A stretch of 64,000 nt of DNA from Palsa-147 sp036513895. GTDB lineage: Bacteria; Acidobacteriota; Terriglobia; Acidiferrales; UBA7541. The stretch spans positions 1-64,000 of the forward strand of contig DATBYF010000075.1 of NCBI GenBank assembly GCA_036513895.1, given 5' to 3'. The notes beneath the pieces were generated by a model that had not been told where the DNA came from, made no database searches, and saw nothing but the letters and a program-made list of their open reading frames with translations. Position numbers and translations under genes: made by a program. Positions 52,450 through 61,393 of the stretch are shown one piece after another (positions within the stretch are counted from its first letter, which is position 1; every line of letters begins with the position of its first letter).

Positions 52450-53682
52450 TTGATCCGCTCGATAATCACCGGAGCCTGCCTTCTATTTCTGCTCGCGATT
52501 CCTCTAATCGTAATGACCGCCGCTGACGAAATTTCACCGAAAGCGCGCCAGCTTCATTTCAGCTCCATCGTCGTCGACACGCATGACGACACGACCCAGC
52601 GCCTCCTCGATCCCGGCTTCGATATCGGCGTCCGCCACACCGATGGCGACATTGACATCCCGCGCATGCGCGAAGGCGGCCTCGGCGCGATTTTTTTCTC
52701 CATCTGGATGTCCGGCAGCGTCACCGGACCCGAAGCCGTCAAGCGCTCGCTCGATCAAATTGACGCCGTGCGCGAAATGGTGCGCACTCACTCGAAAGAT
52801 CTCGCCCTATGCACCACCGCCGAAGAAATTCGCGGCGCTCGCGCCGCCGGCAAAATCGCCGTCCTGATGGGAGTCGAAGGCGGCCACATGATCGCGAGCG
52901 ATCTCGCCGTTTTGGATTCTTACGCAGCCCTCGGCGTGCGCTACATGACGCTCACCCACAGCGTCAACGACGAATGGGCCGATTCCTCCACCGACAAGTC
53001 CGCCCACAATGGACTCACCGATTTCGGCAAGGAAGTCGTCCGCGAAATGAATCGCCTCGGCATGATGGTGGACATTTCGCACGTTGCCGACAAAACTTTT
53101 TACGACGCGCTCGAAGTCAGCCGCGCGCCCCTCATCGCATCGCATTCTTCCTGCCGCGCTCTTTGCAACGCGCCCCGAAACATGACCGACGACATGATCA
53201 AAGCCCTGGCTGCCAAGGGCGGCGTGATCCAAATCAATTACCATATCGGCTTCCTCAGCCAAAAATTCCGCGATGCCGACCAGGCCAATCCCGAACTTTC
53301 AAAGCAAATCAACGCGGAAATCGAAAAGCGCTGCGGCAAGATCGAGAGCTGCCAGCTCATCGAAGGCGAAAGGCTCGTGCGCGAAGCAATTGGCGCCGGC
53401 AAACTCCCTCGCGTCGAATGGACCGAAATCATCAACCACATTGATCACGCCGTGAAACTCGTCGGCGCCGATCACGTCGGCCTCGGCTCCGATTTCGACG
53501 GCGCCAACATGCCCTACGGCATGGAAGACGCATCATATCTTCCGCGAATCACGGATGCGCTTCTGAAACGAGGCTACTCGGAATCCGACATCCGCAAAAT
53601 TCTGGGCGGCAACACGCTTCGCGTCATGGAGCAAGTGGAAGCAACCGCACGATCGCTGGCCCAAGAACACTCAACCCCATAA
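52450..53682 (+). CDS. Exported M19 dipeptidase
   Basis: A 410-residue zinc dipeptidase of the renal/microsomal type, which hydrolyses dipeptides, often including D-amino acids. A signal peptide or anchor (MIRSIITGACLLFLLAIPLIVM) precedes the barrel. Metal-site signatures are VVDTHDD, GVEGGHM, VDISHVADKTFYD and IASHSSCRAL. Translation seems to start at TTG 52450, nine bases after GGAGGGC. The TAA stop overlaps an ATG of the next frame, so the cyclophilin gene may be coupled to it. Confidence 0.9.
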   Translation: MIRSIITGACLLFLLAIPLIVMTAADEISPKARQLHFSSIVVDTHDDTTQRLLDPGFDIGVRHTDGDIDIPRMREGGLGAIFFSIWMSGSVTGPEAVKRSLDQIDAVREMVRTHSKDLALCTTAEEIRGARAAGKIAVLMGVEGGHMIASDLAVLDSYAALGVRYMTLTHSVNDEWADSSTDKSAHNGLTDFGKEVVREMNRLGMMVDISHVADKTFYDALEVSRAPLIASHSSCRALCNAPRNMTDDMIKALAAKGGVIQINYHIGFLSQKFRDADQANPELSKQINAEIEKRCGKIESCQLIEGERLVREAIGAGKLPRVEWTEIINHIDHAVKLVGADHVGLGSDFDGANMPYGMEDASYLPRITDALLKRGYSESDIRKILGGNTLRVMEQVEATARSLAQEHSTP

Positions 53683-53708
53683 TGGACACGATAAAGGAGA
53701 TGACCGCC

Positions 53709-54473
53709 GTGAAGATTTCGAAATTCCGCGCGCCGCTGCTCGCCGCCGTCGTCAGTTTTGGTTTTTTTGCAATAAACGCCGCTGGTCAAACCGGCACGCA
53801 GGCCCCGGCGAAGAAACCGGCGACAACCGCCGGGACAAGGACACACATGAGCTACGATCCAGCATTGCTTCATCCTGCCACTCTGAAAGCGCAGGCACCC
53901 GAAACATTCGAAGTTAAATTCACAACCACCGCCGGCGATTTCGTCGTGCAGGTAAATCGCGCGTGGGCGCCAATCGGCGCGGACCGCTTCTACAATCTCG
54001 TGAAGCATCATTTCTTCGACGGCGAAGCATTCTTCCGCGTCGTTCCCGGATTCATCGTCCAATTCGGCTTGAGCGCCTTTCCGCAAGTGAACGCGGCATG
54101 GCAGAAAGCGAATATCAAGGACGATCCAGTCAAGCAATCGAACAAGCCAGCCACGCTCACATTCGCGACAGCCGGCCCGAACACGCGCACCACTCAGCTC
54201 TTCATTAATTTTGGCAACAACGGCGCCCTCGACGGCCAGGGCTTCGCCGCGTTCGGCACCGTCACCGATGGCATGGATGTCGTACAGAAGATCTACAGCG
54301 GATACGGAGAGGCGCCCGATCAAAATGAAATTCAGAACGAGGGGAAAACGTATCTCGAGGCCAAGTTCCCGAAACTCGATACGATTAAAACCACCACAAT
54401 CATCTTGCCAGCGTCTGCTGCCGGCGGCGCAACTCCTCATCCGGCGCCAAAGCCTGCGCCGAAACCGCAATAA
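53709..54473 (+). CDS. Exported peptidyl-prolyl isomerase (cyclophilin type)
   Basis: A cyclophilin-type protein-folding isomerase, 254 residues from this start. After a signal peptide (cleavage near INAAGQ) and a Pro/Ala/Thr-rich linker, the catalytic barrel shows FYNLVKHHFFDGEAFFRVVPGFIVQFG, TRTTQLFINFGNN and FAAFGTVTDGMDVV. GTG 53709 is best placed relative to AAGGAG; ATG 53682, which overlaps the dipeptidase stop, and ATG 53700 are alternatives. The C-terminus is Pro/Ala/Lys-rich and probably disordered. It is in an operon with the dipeptidase. Confidence 0.88.
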   Translation: MKISKFRAPLLAAVVSFGFFAINAAGQTGTQAPAKKPATTAGTRTHMSYDPALLHPATLKAQAPETFEVKFTTTAGDFVVQVNRAWAPIGADRFYNLVKHHFFDGEAFFRVVPGFIVQFGLSAFPQVNAAWQKANIKDDPVKQSNKPATLTFATAGPNTRTTQLFINFGNNGALDGQGFAAFGTVTDGMDVVQKIYSGYGEAPDQNEIQNEGKTYLEAKFPKLDTIKTTTIILPASAAGGATPHPAPKPAPKPQ

Positions 54474-54519
54474 CACGATCCGACGTCAGACGGGAGCTTG
54501 AAGAGACAGAGATCGAAAT

Positions 54520-55146
54520 TCAGACCGGCGGGCGGCGAGGGAATCGCGCCGCTCGCTCCAGGTCAGTCACATTAAGTCCGGTAGCCAGTAACCTCCGCCC
54601 TATTGCCGACCTCGCATTTTGCGCGATTGCAAGAAGTACGCTTTCGCTCGACACGATCGGCACAGTTCGATGGCCCACGCGATCCTGGAACGGCGCGATC
54701 TCATCGGCTTCCTTCAGCACCTCAGTCAATTCGCTCGATAGCTCGAAGTCGCGTCCCACCGCAATCTGGCGCTTGCTTCTCCATCGCCAGAACGGCTGCG
54801 ACCCGATGGCCAGCCATGTTTTCTCGCGCGATTCCTTCATGCCCGCATAATACTCGATCCAGTAATTCCAGCGCTGCGGGCTGATCCGGCAAAGTTGCCG
54901 CATCGTTTTTTCGATCTCGCCCGTTTCGCTCCAATAGCGCGAGAGCCGGTCCCAGTTATCCATATAAAGCCCGGCGAGAACATCCGAAACCTCGATGAAT
55001 CCCGACGCCCGGCTATGCGCGATCATGACCGCCAATTCAAACGCGCGCAGCAAATCGCGCGTCAGCCGCCGGGGCGTATCAGACGCCTCGTCCTGATTGC
55101 TTTTGCCGCTGCTGCCGGAATTTAACGGACTTTTGCGCGTGGGCAT
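54520..55146 (-). CDS. Clp_N-like repeat protein without ATPase
   Basis: A 208-residue protein. Residues near 35-70 (LLRAFELAVMIAHSRASGFIEVSDVLAGL) and near 130-195 (FELSSELTEVLKEADEIA, then ESVLLAIAQNARSAIGRRLLATGLN) each resemble the helical Clp N-terminal repeat used by ClpA/ClpC to bind adaptors and substrates. No AAA module follows. It may be a ClpC/ClpS-type adaptor; this is inference from pattern. ATG 55146 keeps it clear of mdh, which ends at 55184, whereas the longer open frame would overlap it. It lies 37 bp after mdh on the same strand. Confidence 0.55.
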   Translation of the reverse strand: MPTRKSPLNSGSSGKSNQDEASDTPRRLTRDLLRAFELAVMIAHSRASGFIEVSDVLAGLYMDNWDRLSRYWSETGEIEKTMRQLCRISPQRWNYWIEYYAGMKESREKTWLAIGSQPFWRWRSKRQIAVGRDFELSSELTEVLKEADEIAPFQDRVGHRTVPIVSSESVLLAIAQNARSAIGRRLLATGLNVTDLERAARFPRRPPV

Positions 55147-55183
55147 AGATAGGGAACTGCGCTTGCTAAATTTGCTTGCGTAA

Positions 55184-56122
55184 TTAAAGTCCGAGCACAC
55201 TCACCAGTTCGCGCACCGACGCGGACGACTTATCGAGCGCCGCCTGCTCTTCCGGTGTCAATTTAATTTCGATGATCTGCTCGATGCCGCGCGCGCCCAG
55301 TTTCACCGGAACGCCGACAAACAATCCGCGCACGCCATACTCGCCCTCGAGATACGCCGCGCACGGCAAAATCTTTTTCTTGTCGTGAAGAATCGCCTTC
55401 ACCATCTCGACTACCGCAGCGGAAGGTGCGTAATACGCCGAACCCGTCTTCAGCAGATTGACAATTTCCGCGCCGCCCTTGCGCGTCCTCGTCACGATCG
55501 CTTCAATTTTTTCTTTCGGCAGCAATTCCGGCAGCGGAATTCCCGCCACAGTCGAATATCGCGCCAGCGGAACCATATCGTCCCCATGCCCGCCGAGCAC
55601 GAACGAATGCACATTCTCGACCGAAACGCCCAGCTCCGCCGCCACGAACGTGCTCATCCGCGCCGAATCGAGCACGCCCGCCATTCCGATCACGCGATTT
55701 TTCGAGAAGCCGCTGATTTTGTACGCCGCCTGCGCCATCGCATCGAGCGGATTTGTCACCAGAATCAGAATCGCATTCGGCGAAAACTTCACCACGTTTT
55801 CGACCACCGCTTTCACCACATCGTAATTCGCCTTCAGCAAATCGTCGCGGCTCATCCCTGGCTTGCGCGGAAATCCCGCGGTAATCACCACAATGTCGCT
55901 GTTCGCCGTCTCGCGATAATCTCCCGCTCCCGTCGAAATCCCCGCCGCGTGCGAATCGCTGCCGAGAATCGGCCCCGATTCCTGCATATCGAGCGCCTTG
56001 CCCGCCGGAACTCCGTCAAGAATGTCTGTCAGGACAACATCAGCGATGCCCGCATCCACAATCCGCTGCGCCGTCGTAGATCCGACAAAGCCACCACCCA
56101 CCACTGTAACTTTCTTCCGCAT
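55184..56122 (-). CDS. mdh: Malate dehydrogenase
   Basis: A 312-residue NAD-dependent enzyme of the LDH-like MDH type. The dinucleotide loop is VVGGGFVGST near residues 6-15, substrate Arg residues lie in GFPRKPGMSRDDLL, TNPLDAM is conserved, and the catalytic His is in LGGHGDDMVPL. The ATG is 9 bases after GGAGGA. It is followed by the Clp_N-like gene and preceded on the same strand by icd with 69 bp between, so icd-mdh may be one transcript. Confidence 0.95.
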   Translation of the reverse strand: MRKKVTVVGGGFVGSTTAQRIVDAGIADVVLTDILDGVPAGKALDMQESGPILGSDSHAAGISTGAGDYRETANSDIVVITAGFPRKPGMSRDDLLKANYDVVKAVVENVVKFSPNAILILVTNPLDAMAQAAYKISGFSKNRVIGMAGVLDSARMSTFVAAELGVSVENVHSFVLGGHGDDMVPLARYSTVAGIPLPELLPKEKIEAIVTRTRKGGAEIVNLLKTGSAYYAPSAAVVEMVKAILHDKKKILPCAAYLEGEYGVRGLFVGVPVKLGARGIEQIIEIKLTPEEQAALDKSSASVRELVSVLGL

Positions 56123-56191
56123 CCGAACTATCCTCCGGGAAATTCACACAATTACAAGCGGCTCATGAGTCCGCATAATTCGAGCCGCGTT

Positions 56192-57616
56192 TCAATCCGC
56201 GGCGCGCGCGCCCTGCATATTCTCGATAATCGCCGCCGCAAATTCTGAAGTCTTCACCTTCGTCCCGCCATCCATCAGCCGCTCGAGATCATACGTCACC
56301 CGCTTCTGCTGTATCGCCCTCGCAATCCCATCTTCAATCAGCTTCGCCGACTCACCCCAGCCGATGAAATCAAACATCATCGCGCCCGATAGCATTACCG
56401 AACTCGGATTAATCACATCCTTATCTGCATATTTCGGTGCGGTGCCATGCGTCGCTTCAAAAACGCCGAATCCATCGCCAATATTCGCTCCCGGCGCCAT
56501 CCCCAGCCCGCCCACCTGCGCCGCGCACGCGTCCGAAAGATAATCGCCGTTCAAATTTGGCGTCGCAAAAACTTGATACTCATCCGCCCGCAGCAGCACC
56601 TGCTGGAACACGGAATCCGCGATACGATCGTTCACCAGAATTTTATTCTTCCACTGCCCGCGCCCGTGCGACGCGTAAATCGCGTCCAGCGTCTGCTTCA
56701 CTTCCGCATGAAGCTGTTTGCGAAAATCCTCAGTGCCGCGCTCGAGCCCCGGCTCGATCATCGCCGCATTCTGCTCCACCGAAAGATTCGCGTCGCGATC
56801 CTTATTATCGAGAATCCAACTCTCGCGCTCCGTCACGATTGCATCGCGAAATTCCTGCGTGGCCAGCTCGTAGCCCCAATCGCGAAACGCGCCCTCGGTG
56901 AATTTCTGAATGTTGCCCTTGTGCACCAGCGTCACGATTCGCCGTTTATGCTCGATCGCGTGCTGAATCGCGCGCCGCACCAGCCGCTTCGTTCCCGTCG
57001 GCGACATCGGCTTGATGCCCACGCCCGAATCTTCGCGAATGCGCTTCTTTCCGCCCGTCAGCATTTCGTTATTCAGAAAATCGATCAGCTTCTTCACTTC
57101 CGGCGTGCCCGATTTCCACTCGATTCCCGCGTAAACGTCCTCTGTGTTCTCGCGAAAAATCACCACGTTCATTCGCTCCGGATGCCGCACAGGGGAGGGA
57201 ACGCCGGCAAAATATCGCACTGGCCGCACGCACGCGTACAAATCCATGATTTGCCGCAGCGCCACGTTCAGCGAACGAATCCCGCCGCCCACGGGAGTCG
57301 TCAGCGGCCCCTTGATCGCTACGCGAAAATCTCGAATCGCGTCAACAGTCTCCTGCGGCAACCACTCGTGCAATGAATTGAAAGCCTTCTCGCCCGCCAG
57401 CACTTCGAGCCACGCTACCTGCCGCTTCCCGCCGTACGCTTTCTCGACCGCCGCATCAAACACGCGTCGCGCCGCTTTCCAAATATCGCGCCCCGTCCCG
57501 TCGCCCTCGATAAATGGCAGAATCGGCTTATCAGGAACTTGAAATTTGCCGCCGCTAAATTCAATCGCCTTGCCCTCAGCCGGCACCGCAATTCCGTTAT
57601 ACTCAGACTTGCTCAC
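56192..57616 (-). CDS. icd: Isocitrate dehydrogenase (NADP type)
   Basis: A 474-residue type-I isocitrate dehydrogenase converting isocitrate to 2-oxoglutarate and CO2. IRSLNVALRQ is the substrate loop with the serine that is phosphorylated in enterobacteria; FRENTEDVYAGIEW, KPMSPTGTKRLVRRAI, VHKGNIQKFTEGAF and GDYLSDACAAQVGGLG are all family signatures. NADP specificity is inferred from homologues. It sits on the minus strand upstream of mdh. Upstream, 204 bp without a gene separate it from the esterase. Confidence 0.95.
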   Translation of the reverse strand: MSKSEYNGIAVPAEGKAIEFSGGKFQVPDKPILPFIEGDGTGRDIWKAARRVFDAAVEKAYGGKRQVAWLEVLAGEKAFNSLHEWLPQETVDAIRDFRVAIKGPLTTPVGGGIRSLNVALRQIMDLYACVRPVRYFAGVPSPVRHPERMNVVIFRENTEDVYAGIEWKSGTPEVKKLIDFLNNEMLTGGKKRIREDSGVGIKPMSPTGTKRLVRRAIQHAIEHKRRIVTLVHKGNIQKFTEGAFRDWGYELATQEFRDAIVTERESWILDNKDRDANLSVEQNAAMIEPGLERGTEDFRKQLHAEVKQTLDAIYASHGRGQWKNKILVNDRIADSVFQQVLLRADEYQVFATPNLNGDYLSDACAAQVGGLGMAPGANIGDGFGVFEATHGTAPKYADKDVINPSSVMLSGAMMFDFIGWGESAKLIEDGIARAIQQKRVTYDLERLMDGGTKVKTSEFAAAIIENMQGARAAD

Positions 57617-57820
57617 CTGTGAGCTCCTCGCACGAACTTCTCGCAGCGCCGCAACCGAAAAAACGATTCAGCTTCGCCGCATCATCATGATACGCGTCGT
57701 AATGACAGCAGTGTCGCGCAATCTAACGCGCCTCAGCAAGCCGGAAACAATATCACACTTGCATAAAGCGAACGTCGTGTCGTGGCGCGGGTATCCGCCC
57801 GCAAATTCTTGGCGCGCGAA

Positions 57821-58783
57821 CTACTTCCCAATGCTTAGATACCGCTGGAAGAATTGAAGCGTCTCAAAAACCAACCGCGCCCGCGCCTCAGGTGTGCGGA
57901 ATGTGTGCACATCCTCGAGCTTCACGATCTGCGCAGGAACTCCAGCAGATTGCAGCTTGTCGTAAAGCTCTTGCGCCTGTGCAATAGGCACATCCGTGTC
58001 CTGAGTGCCGTGCAAAATCAAAAATGGCGCATCGCTCTTCGCGACGTGAAAGACAGGCGACGCGTCGCGCCACAATTCCGGATGCGTAGCAAAATCCCCG
58101 CCGAGAAAATTCGCCAGGAATGCTTCATCGTCGGGCTCGCGATTCGCCGTGAAATCAGTCGGCCCGCTCACATCTACCACCGCTTGCACGCGACTCGAAT
58201 ATTTCGCGAGCGACGCATCCGAATTATCTCGCGTGTCCTCCATCCCCAAAAGCGACGCCAACTGCGCGCCAGCCGAATGACCAAAAGCGCCGATGTGATC
58301 GGGATCAACGCCATATTTCGCAGCGTTTGCCCGCACCCACCGCACCGCCCGCTGCACATCATCGAGTTGCGCCGGCCACCGATTGTCCCTGCCAGACAGC
58401 AGGCGATAATCCACCGAAAACGCGACGAATCCCGAGCGTGCCAGAAACTTCCCCAGATTCCGCATCGTACCTTTGTCAAAACTAATCCACCCACCGCCAT
58501 GAATCAGCAACACCGCGGGCCGCGCCCGTGCGCTCGTTTCCGCAGGCTCGTAAACATCAAGCAGCAAGTCATGCCCGTTCACATTGCCGTAGGCGACGTT
58601 CTCATGCACGGACACATTTTCATCAGCAGCTGGCTCGGTTGCTTGATTCGCGGCTGGCGCCTGACTCGCAACCGGCGCTGGCTGCGGCGTCCTGGACTCA
58701 TGCGCCGCCGCAGATGCCTGCGCCCGAAGGTGAAACGGCATCGCAGAAAGCGCGAGTAAAATTAACGGTCCAGTTCTTCGCAT
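57821..58783 (-). CDS. Exported alpha/beta-hydrolase esterase
   Basis: A 320-residue exported carboxylesterase of the hormone-sensitive-lipase/BD-FAE type. A signal peptide (MRRTGPLILLALSAMPFHLRAQ) is followed by a Pro/Ala-rich linker and the hydrolase domain with the oxyanion motif HGGG at 95-98, Ser170 in GHSAG, a probable Asp262 (HGTQDTD) and His293. ATG 58783 is chosen because it starts the signal peptide; 78 upstream codons are open but unlikely. Substrate is unknown. Confidence 0.85.
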   Translation of the reverse strand: MRRTGPLILLALSAMPFHLRAQASAAAHESRTPQPAPVASQAPAANQATEPAADENVSVHENVAYGNVNGHDLLLDVYEPAETSARARPAVLLIHGGGWISFDKGTMRNLGKFLARSGFVAFSVDYRLLSGRDNRWPAQLDDVQRAVRWVRANAAKYGVDPDHIGAFGHSAGAQLASLLGMEDTRDNSDASLAKYSSRVQAVVDVSGPTDFTANREPDDEAFLANFLGGDFATHPELWRDASPVFHVAKSDAPFLILHGTQDTDVPIAQAQELYDKLQSAGVPAQIVKLEDVHTFRTPEARARLVFETLQFFQRYLSIGK

Positions 58784-58970
58784 GAATTTGATTTTAGCGC
58801 AGTCGCGGCGCAGCATCAGCGCCGGAATTCCAATCACGCGCGCGGGACAGGAGGCGCTACAATCGTGGCCAACTGCGAGTGTGGCCGTGGCAATAGTCGG
58901 GCTGGCCGGCAGGCCGACCGCTTTCCAAATCTGCCCAATTCTATTCTCGGGCCGTTCTATATCCGAACGT

Positions 58971-59558
58971 TTATTTGTTCTTATCGGATTCAGGTACTTG
59001 CACGTAAACCAGCTCAAACACGGATCCCATCCCGTTCGGCGTCACGCCGACAATATGCTGCCTTTCCTTCGTCCCAGATTTGAAGAGCATTCCTCCCGCA
59101 TCGGGCTTGTCGTCGCCGCATTCAATCTTCTTCGAAGATTCATTCTTGTCGTCGTCGCTCGATGAGCCCGAAGCATTCGAGCAGTTCAGCACCGGCCCAT
59201 ATTTTCCGAGAGCTTTCTTATAGAATGCCGCGATTTTGTCAGGCGAATCGTTCGATTCCAATTTCATTACCGCGATCTTCAATCCGAACGATCCTCCCCA
59301 AAGTCCGAACTTGGTGGCTGGCGTGTCGTTGTCCTTATCTTTATGCGGCCGCGCGCCGGGATATATCGGCAAGCCCACATCTTTCGCGTTCGCATCTGCG
59401 CCAACGTAGACTCCGGCGCCTTTGCCGTTCTCGTCCTGCGCCGCCTTAGAAAACACTGTGAAAGCGAACAACGCGGCAGCCACCGCAACAGCCGCTGCAG
59501 AACCGAATCGAGTCCAAGAATGCAAGACTCGATTACGCAACTTCGTCATGCTTTTCAT
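58971..59558 (-). CDS. Exported protein of unknown function
   Basis: A 195-residue protein with an N-terminal membrane segment or signal peptide (about residues 15-38). The mature part starts DVGLPIYPGARPHKDKD and contains KIAVMKLESNDSPDKIAAFYKKALGKYGPV, a pattern of small exported acidobacterial proteins without assigned function. Two Cys may form a disulfide. ATG 59558 is correctly spaced after AGGA, with ATG 59570 and 59549 as alternatives. It lies 187 bp upstream of the esterase start on the same strand. Confidence 0.65.
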   Translation of the reverse strand: MKSMTKLRNRVLHSWTRFGSAAAVAVAAALFAFTVFSKAAQDENGKGAGVYVGADANAKDVGLPIYPGARPHKDKDNDTPATKFGLWGGSFGLKIAVMKLESNDSPDKIAAFYKKALGKYGPVLNCSNASGSSSDDDKNESSKKIECGDDKPDAGGMLFKSGTKERQHIVGVTPNGMGSVFELVYVQVPESDKNK

Positions 59559-59922
59559 GTTTTTCCTCATGCTTAATCTACTCTCACAGCCCAACTGAAT
59601 TCTGCTTAGGATACGCCGTTTTTCATTCCAAAGTTCCTTAAGCGCTCTGTTTGTAGAGCCGAAAAATCATTCGTCAAATCAGAAACTTTTTTGGCCGGCT
59701 CGTGTTGAACCAAAGTGGTGGGGTCCGCGAGTTCTCTCCGCTCGGAGGAAGGCCCTCTTCTTTGCGCGCTTTCTGCTTCATTCTTCATTCGGGTCAGGCT
59801 TTTTCCCCGAAAATGCGCAACTCCGAGATTGCTTCGAGCGTCTAATTGAGTAGAATGATTGCAGAATTCATAAATCTGGACGGGCCCGGCGTCTCGCGCC
59901 ACCGAGCGAGTAGGAGGCTGAG
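59559..59922. other. Intergenic stretch between divergent exported-protein genes
   Basis: These 364 bp separate two divergently transcribed genes. Apart from promoter regions for both, I see no gene; an antisense ORF of 98 codons has no ribosome site and no family character. Confidence 0.4.
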
Positions 59923-61362
59923 ATGAGTTATCCCACCTTGAGAAATATTTTTATCCTTTCTGCTGCAGTACTACTTTTCACTTTTGCGCCATCGCCTGCG
60001 TTTGCGCAGCATGGCGGCGGAGGTCACGGCGGAGGCGGCGGTTCGCACGGTGGCGGAGGAGGTAGCTTCCACGGCGGCGGAGGCGGAGGCTCGCACTCGA
60101 GCGGGGCAGCGGTGCGCGGTGGCTCCAACGGTGGACGCTCCTATTCGTACGGCGGCGGGCGAACCTCGGTTCCGGGTTATGGCGGCGCGTACGGTGGCGG
60201 CTCGCGCGGATATTCTTCGCGCCCGGGAAGCTCATACAGCAACGGCGGTTCGCGGCCTGACGGTTCGTACAATTACGGCGCTACTCGCCCTGGCGCATCC
60301 AATGGGATGAGCGGAAACAGAGGCGGCGTTTCGACAGCCTCGGGCGCACGCAGTTACGCCAATTCTGACGGCCAATGGCACTCCTTCGGTAATCGCTCGA
60401 GCAGCGCGACGCAATCTTTTTCCGCACGGAATTTCGGTGGTTCCTCTGGATCGGGTTTCGGACGTAGCGCCGGCGCAGCGGAAGGGTCAGGCCGCTCGTT
60501 CGGCGGCGGGCGCGGCACTGGCACCGCGAACTCTAACGGTTTTCGATCGTTCGGCACTAGCGGGAATTCTTTGAACCGCGGTTCTGTCGGATCGAGATCC
60601 TCGGCAATTTCATCCTCACGCGCGATGTCGAATTTTTCCAACAACCACGCAGCCGGCTCGACATTCGGCCGATCGAATTCCGGTCTTTCAGCCGCAGGAT
60701 TTGGCCGCGGAACTTCGGGAGGCGCATTCGGTGGGACGCGATTCGGCAGCTCAACATTTGGCGGCCGATTCGGCGCGACATCGTCACCCACTTCGCGATT
60801 CGGTTCCGTTTCACTCGTCGGGAATCGTTTCGGTGGCGTCGGTGAGCGGGGCTTTGGATTCGGCGGTCGCGGATTTGGGTATGGCGGATATGGCTGGCGC
60901 GGCCGCGGTTTTGGTTTGGGCGGATTCGGATTTGGATGGGGATTTGGCTGGGGTCTCGGTTGGGGACTTGGCTGGGGTTGGAATCCGTGGCTTTGGGATC
61001 CGTGGTGGGGTTGGGGCGTATCGCCGTACTGGTATGCCCCGTGGCCCGGCTATTATTACTATCCGCCAGCGAACAACACTGTCGCGCCGTATCCTCCTCC
61101 CTACGGACCTGGCGATTCCGGCGACAACAACGATTCCTCGCCGAACTCCTACGCGTATCCTGATTCCGGCGCGAACGACTATTCGCCGAGCGTGATTCCG
61201 TCAAACAGCGTCGGAGTTGCACCAGCACCGTATACAATTTCTCCCTACGCTTCACCGTCATCGTCGCCTGCGCCCTCGACGGCGCCAGCGAAGAAACCTG
61301 CTTCGCCAGTTCCTCAGACGCGGCCGCAGGTGCAAACCGCGTCTGACGATCAGGCTATGTAG
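59923..61362 (+). CDS. Exported glycine-rich low-complexity protein
   Basis: A 479-residue exported protein with a signal peptide (cleavage near AFAQH). The mature part is extreme in composition: GGGGHGGGGGSHGG-type runs, then long Ser/Gly/Arg-rich stretches, then an aromatic segment near residues 300-385 (GFGWGFGWGLGWG, WNPWLWDPWWGWG, YWYAPWPGYYYYPP) resembling the WXXGXW/YXW type, and a Pro/Ser/Ala-rich tail. It is probably a disordered surface or envelope protein. Function is unknown. Confidence 0.7.
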   Translation: MSYPTLRNIFILSAAVLLFTFAPSPAFAQHGGGGHGGGGGSHGGGGGSFHGGGGGGSHSSGAAVRGGSNGGRSYSYGGGRTSVPGYGGAYGGGSRGYSSRPGSSYSNGGSRPDGSYNYGATRPGASNGMSGNRGGVSTASGARSYANSDGQWHSFGNRSSSATQSFSARNFGGSSGSGFGRSAGAAEGSGRSFGGGRGTGTANSNGFRSFGTSGNSLNRGSVGSRSSAISSSRAMSNFSNNHAAGSTFGRSNSGLSAAGFGRGTSGGAFGGTRFGSSTFGGRFGATSSPTSRFGSVSLVGNRFGGVGERGFGFGGRGFGYGGYGWRGRGFGLGGFGFGWGFGWGLGWGLGWGWNPWLWDPWWGWGVSPYWYAPWPGYYYYPPANNTVAPYPPPYGPGDSGDNNDSSPNSYAYPDSGANDYSPSVIPSNSVGVAPAPYTISPYASPSSSPAPSTAPAKKPASPVPQTRPQVQTASDDQAM

Positions 61363-61393
61363 TTTTCATAGCGTCGAATTCGCTCGCCGAATT

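Noticed and set aside
55385..57376. Two plus-strand ORFs of 287 and 309 codons
   Set aside because: Both are antisense to mdh and icd and are extremely Arg/His-rich.
57854..58759. 301-codon plus-strand ORF
   Set aside because: Antisense shadow of the esterase gene.
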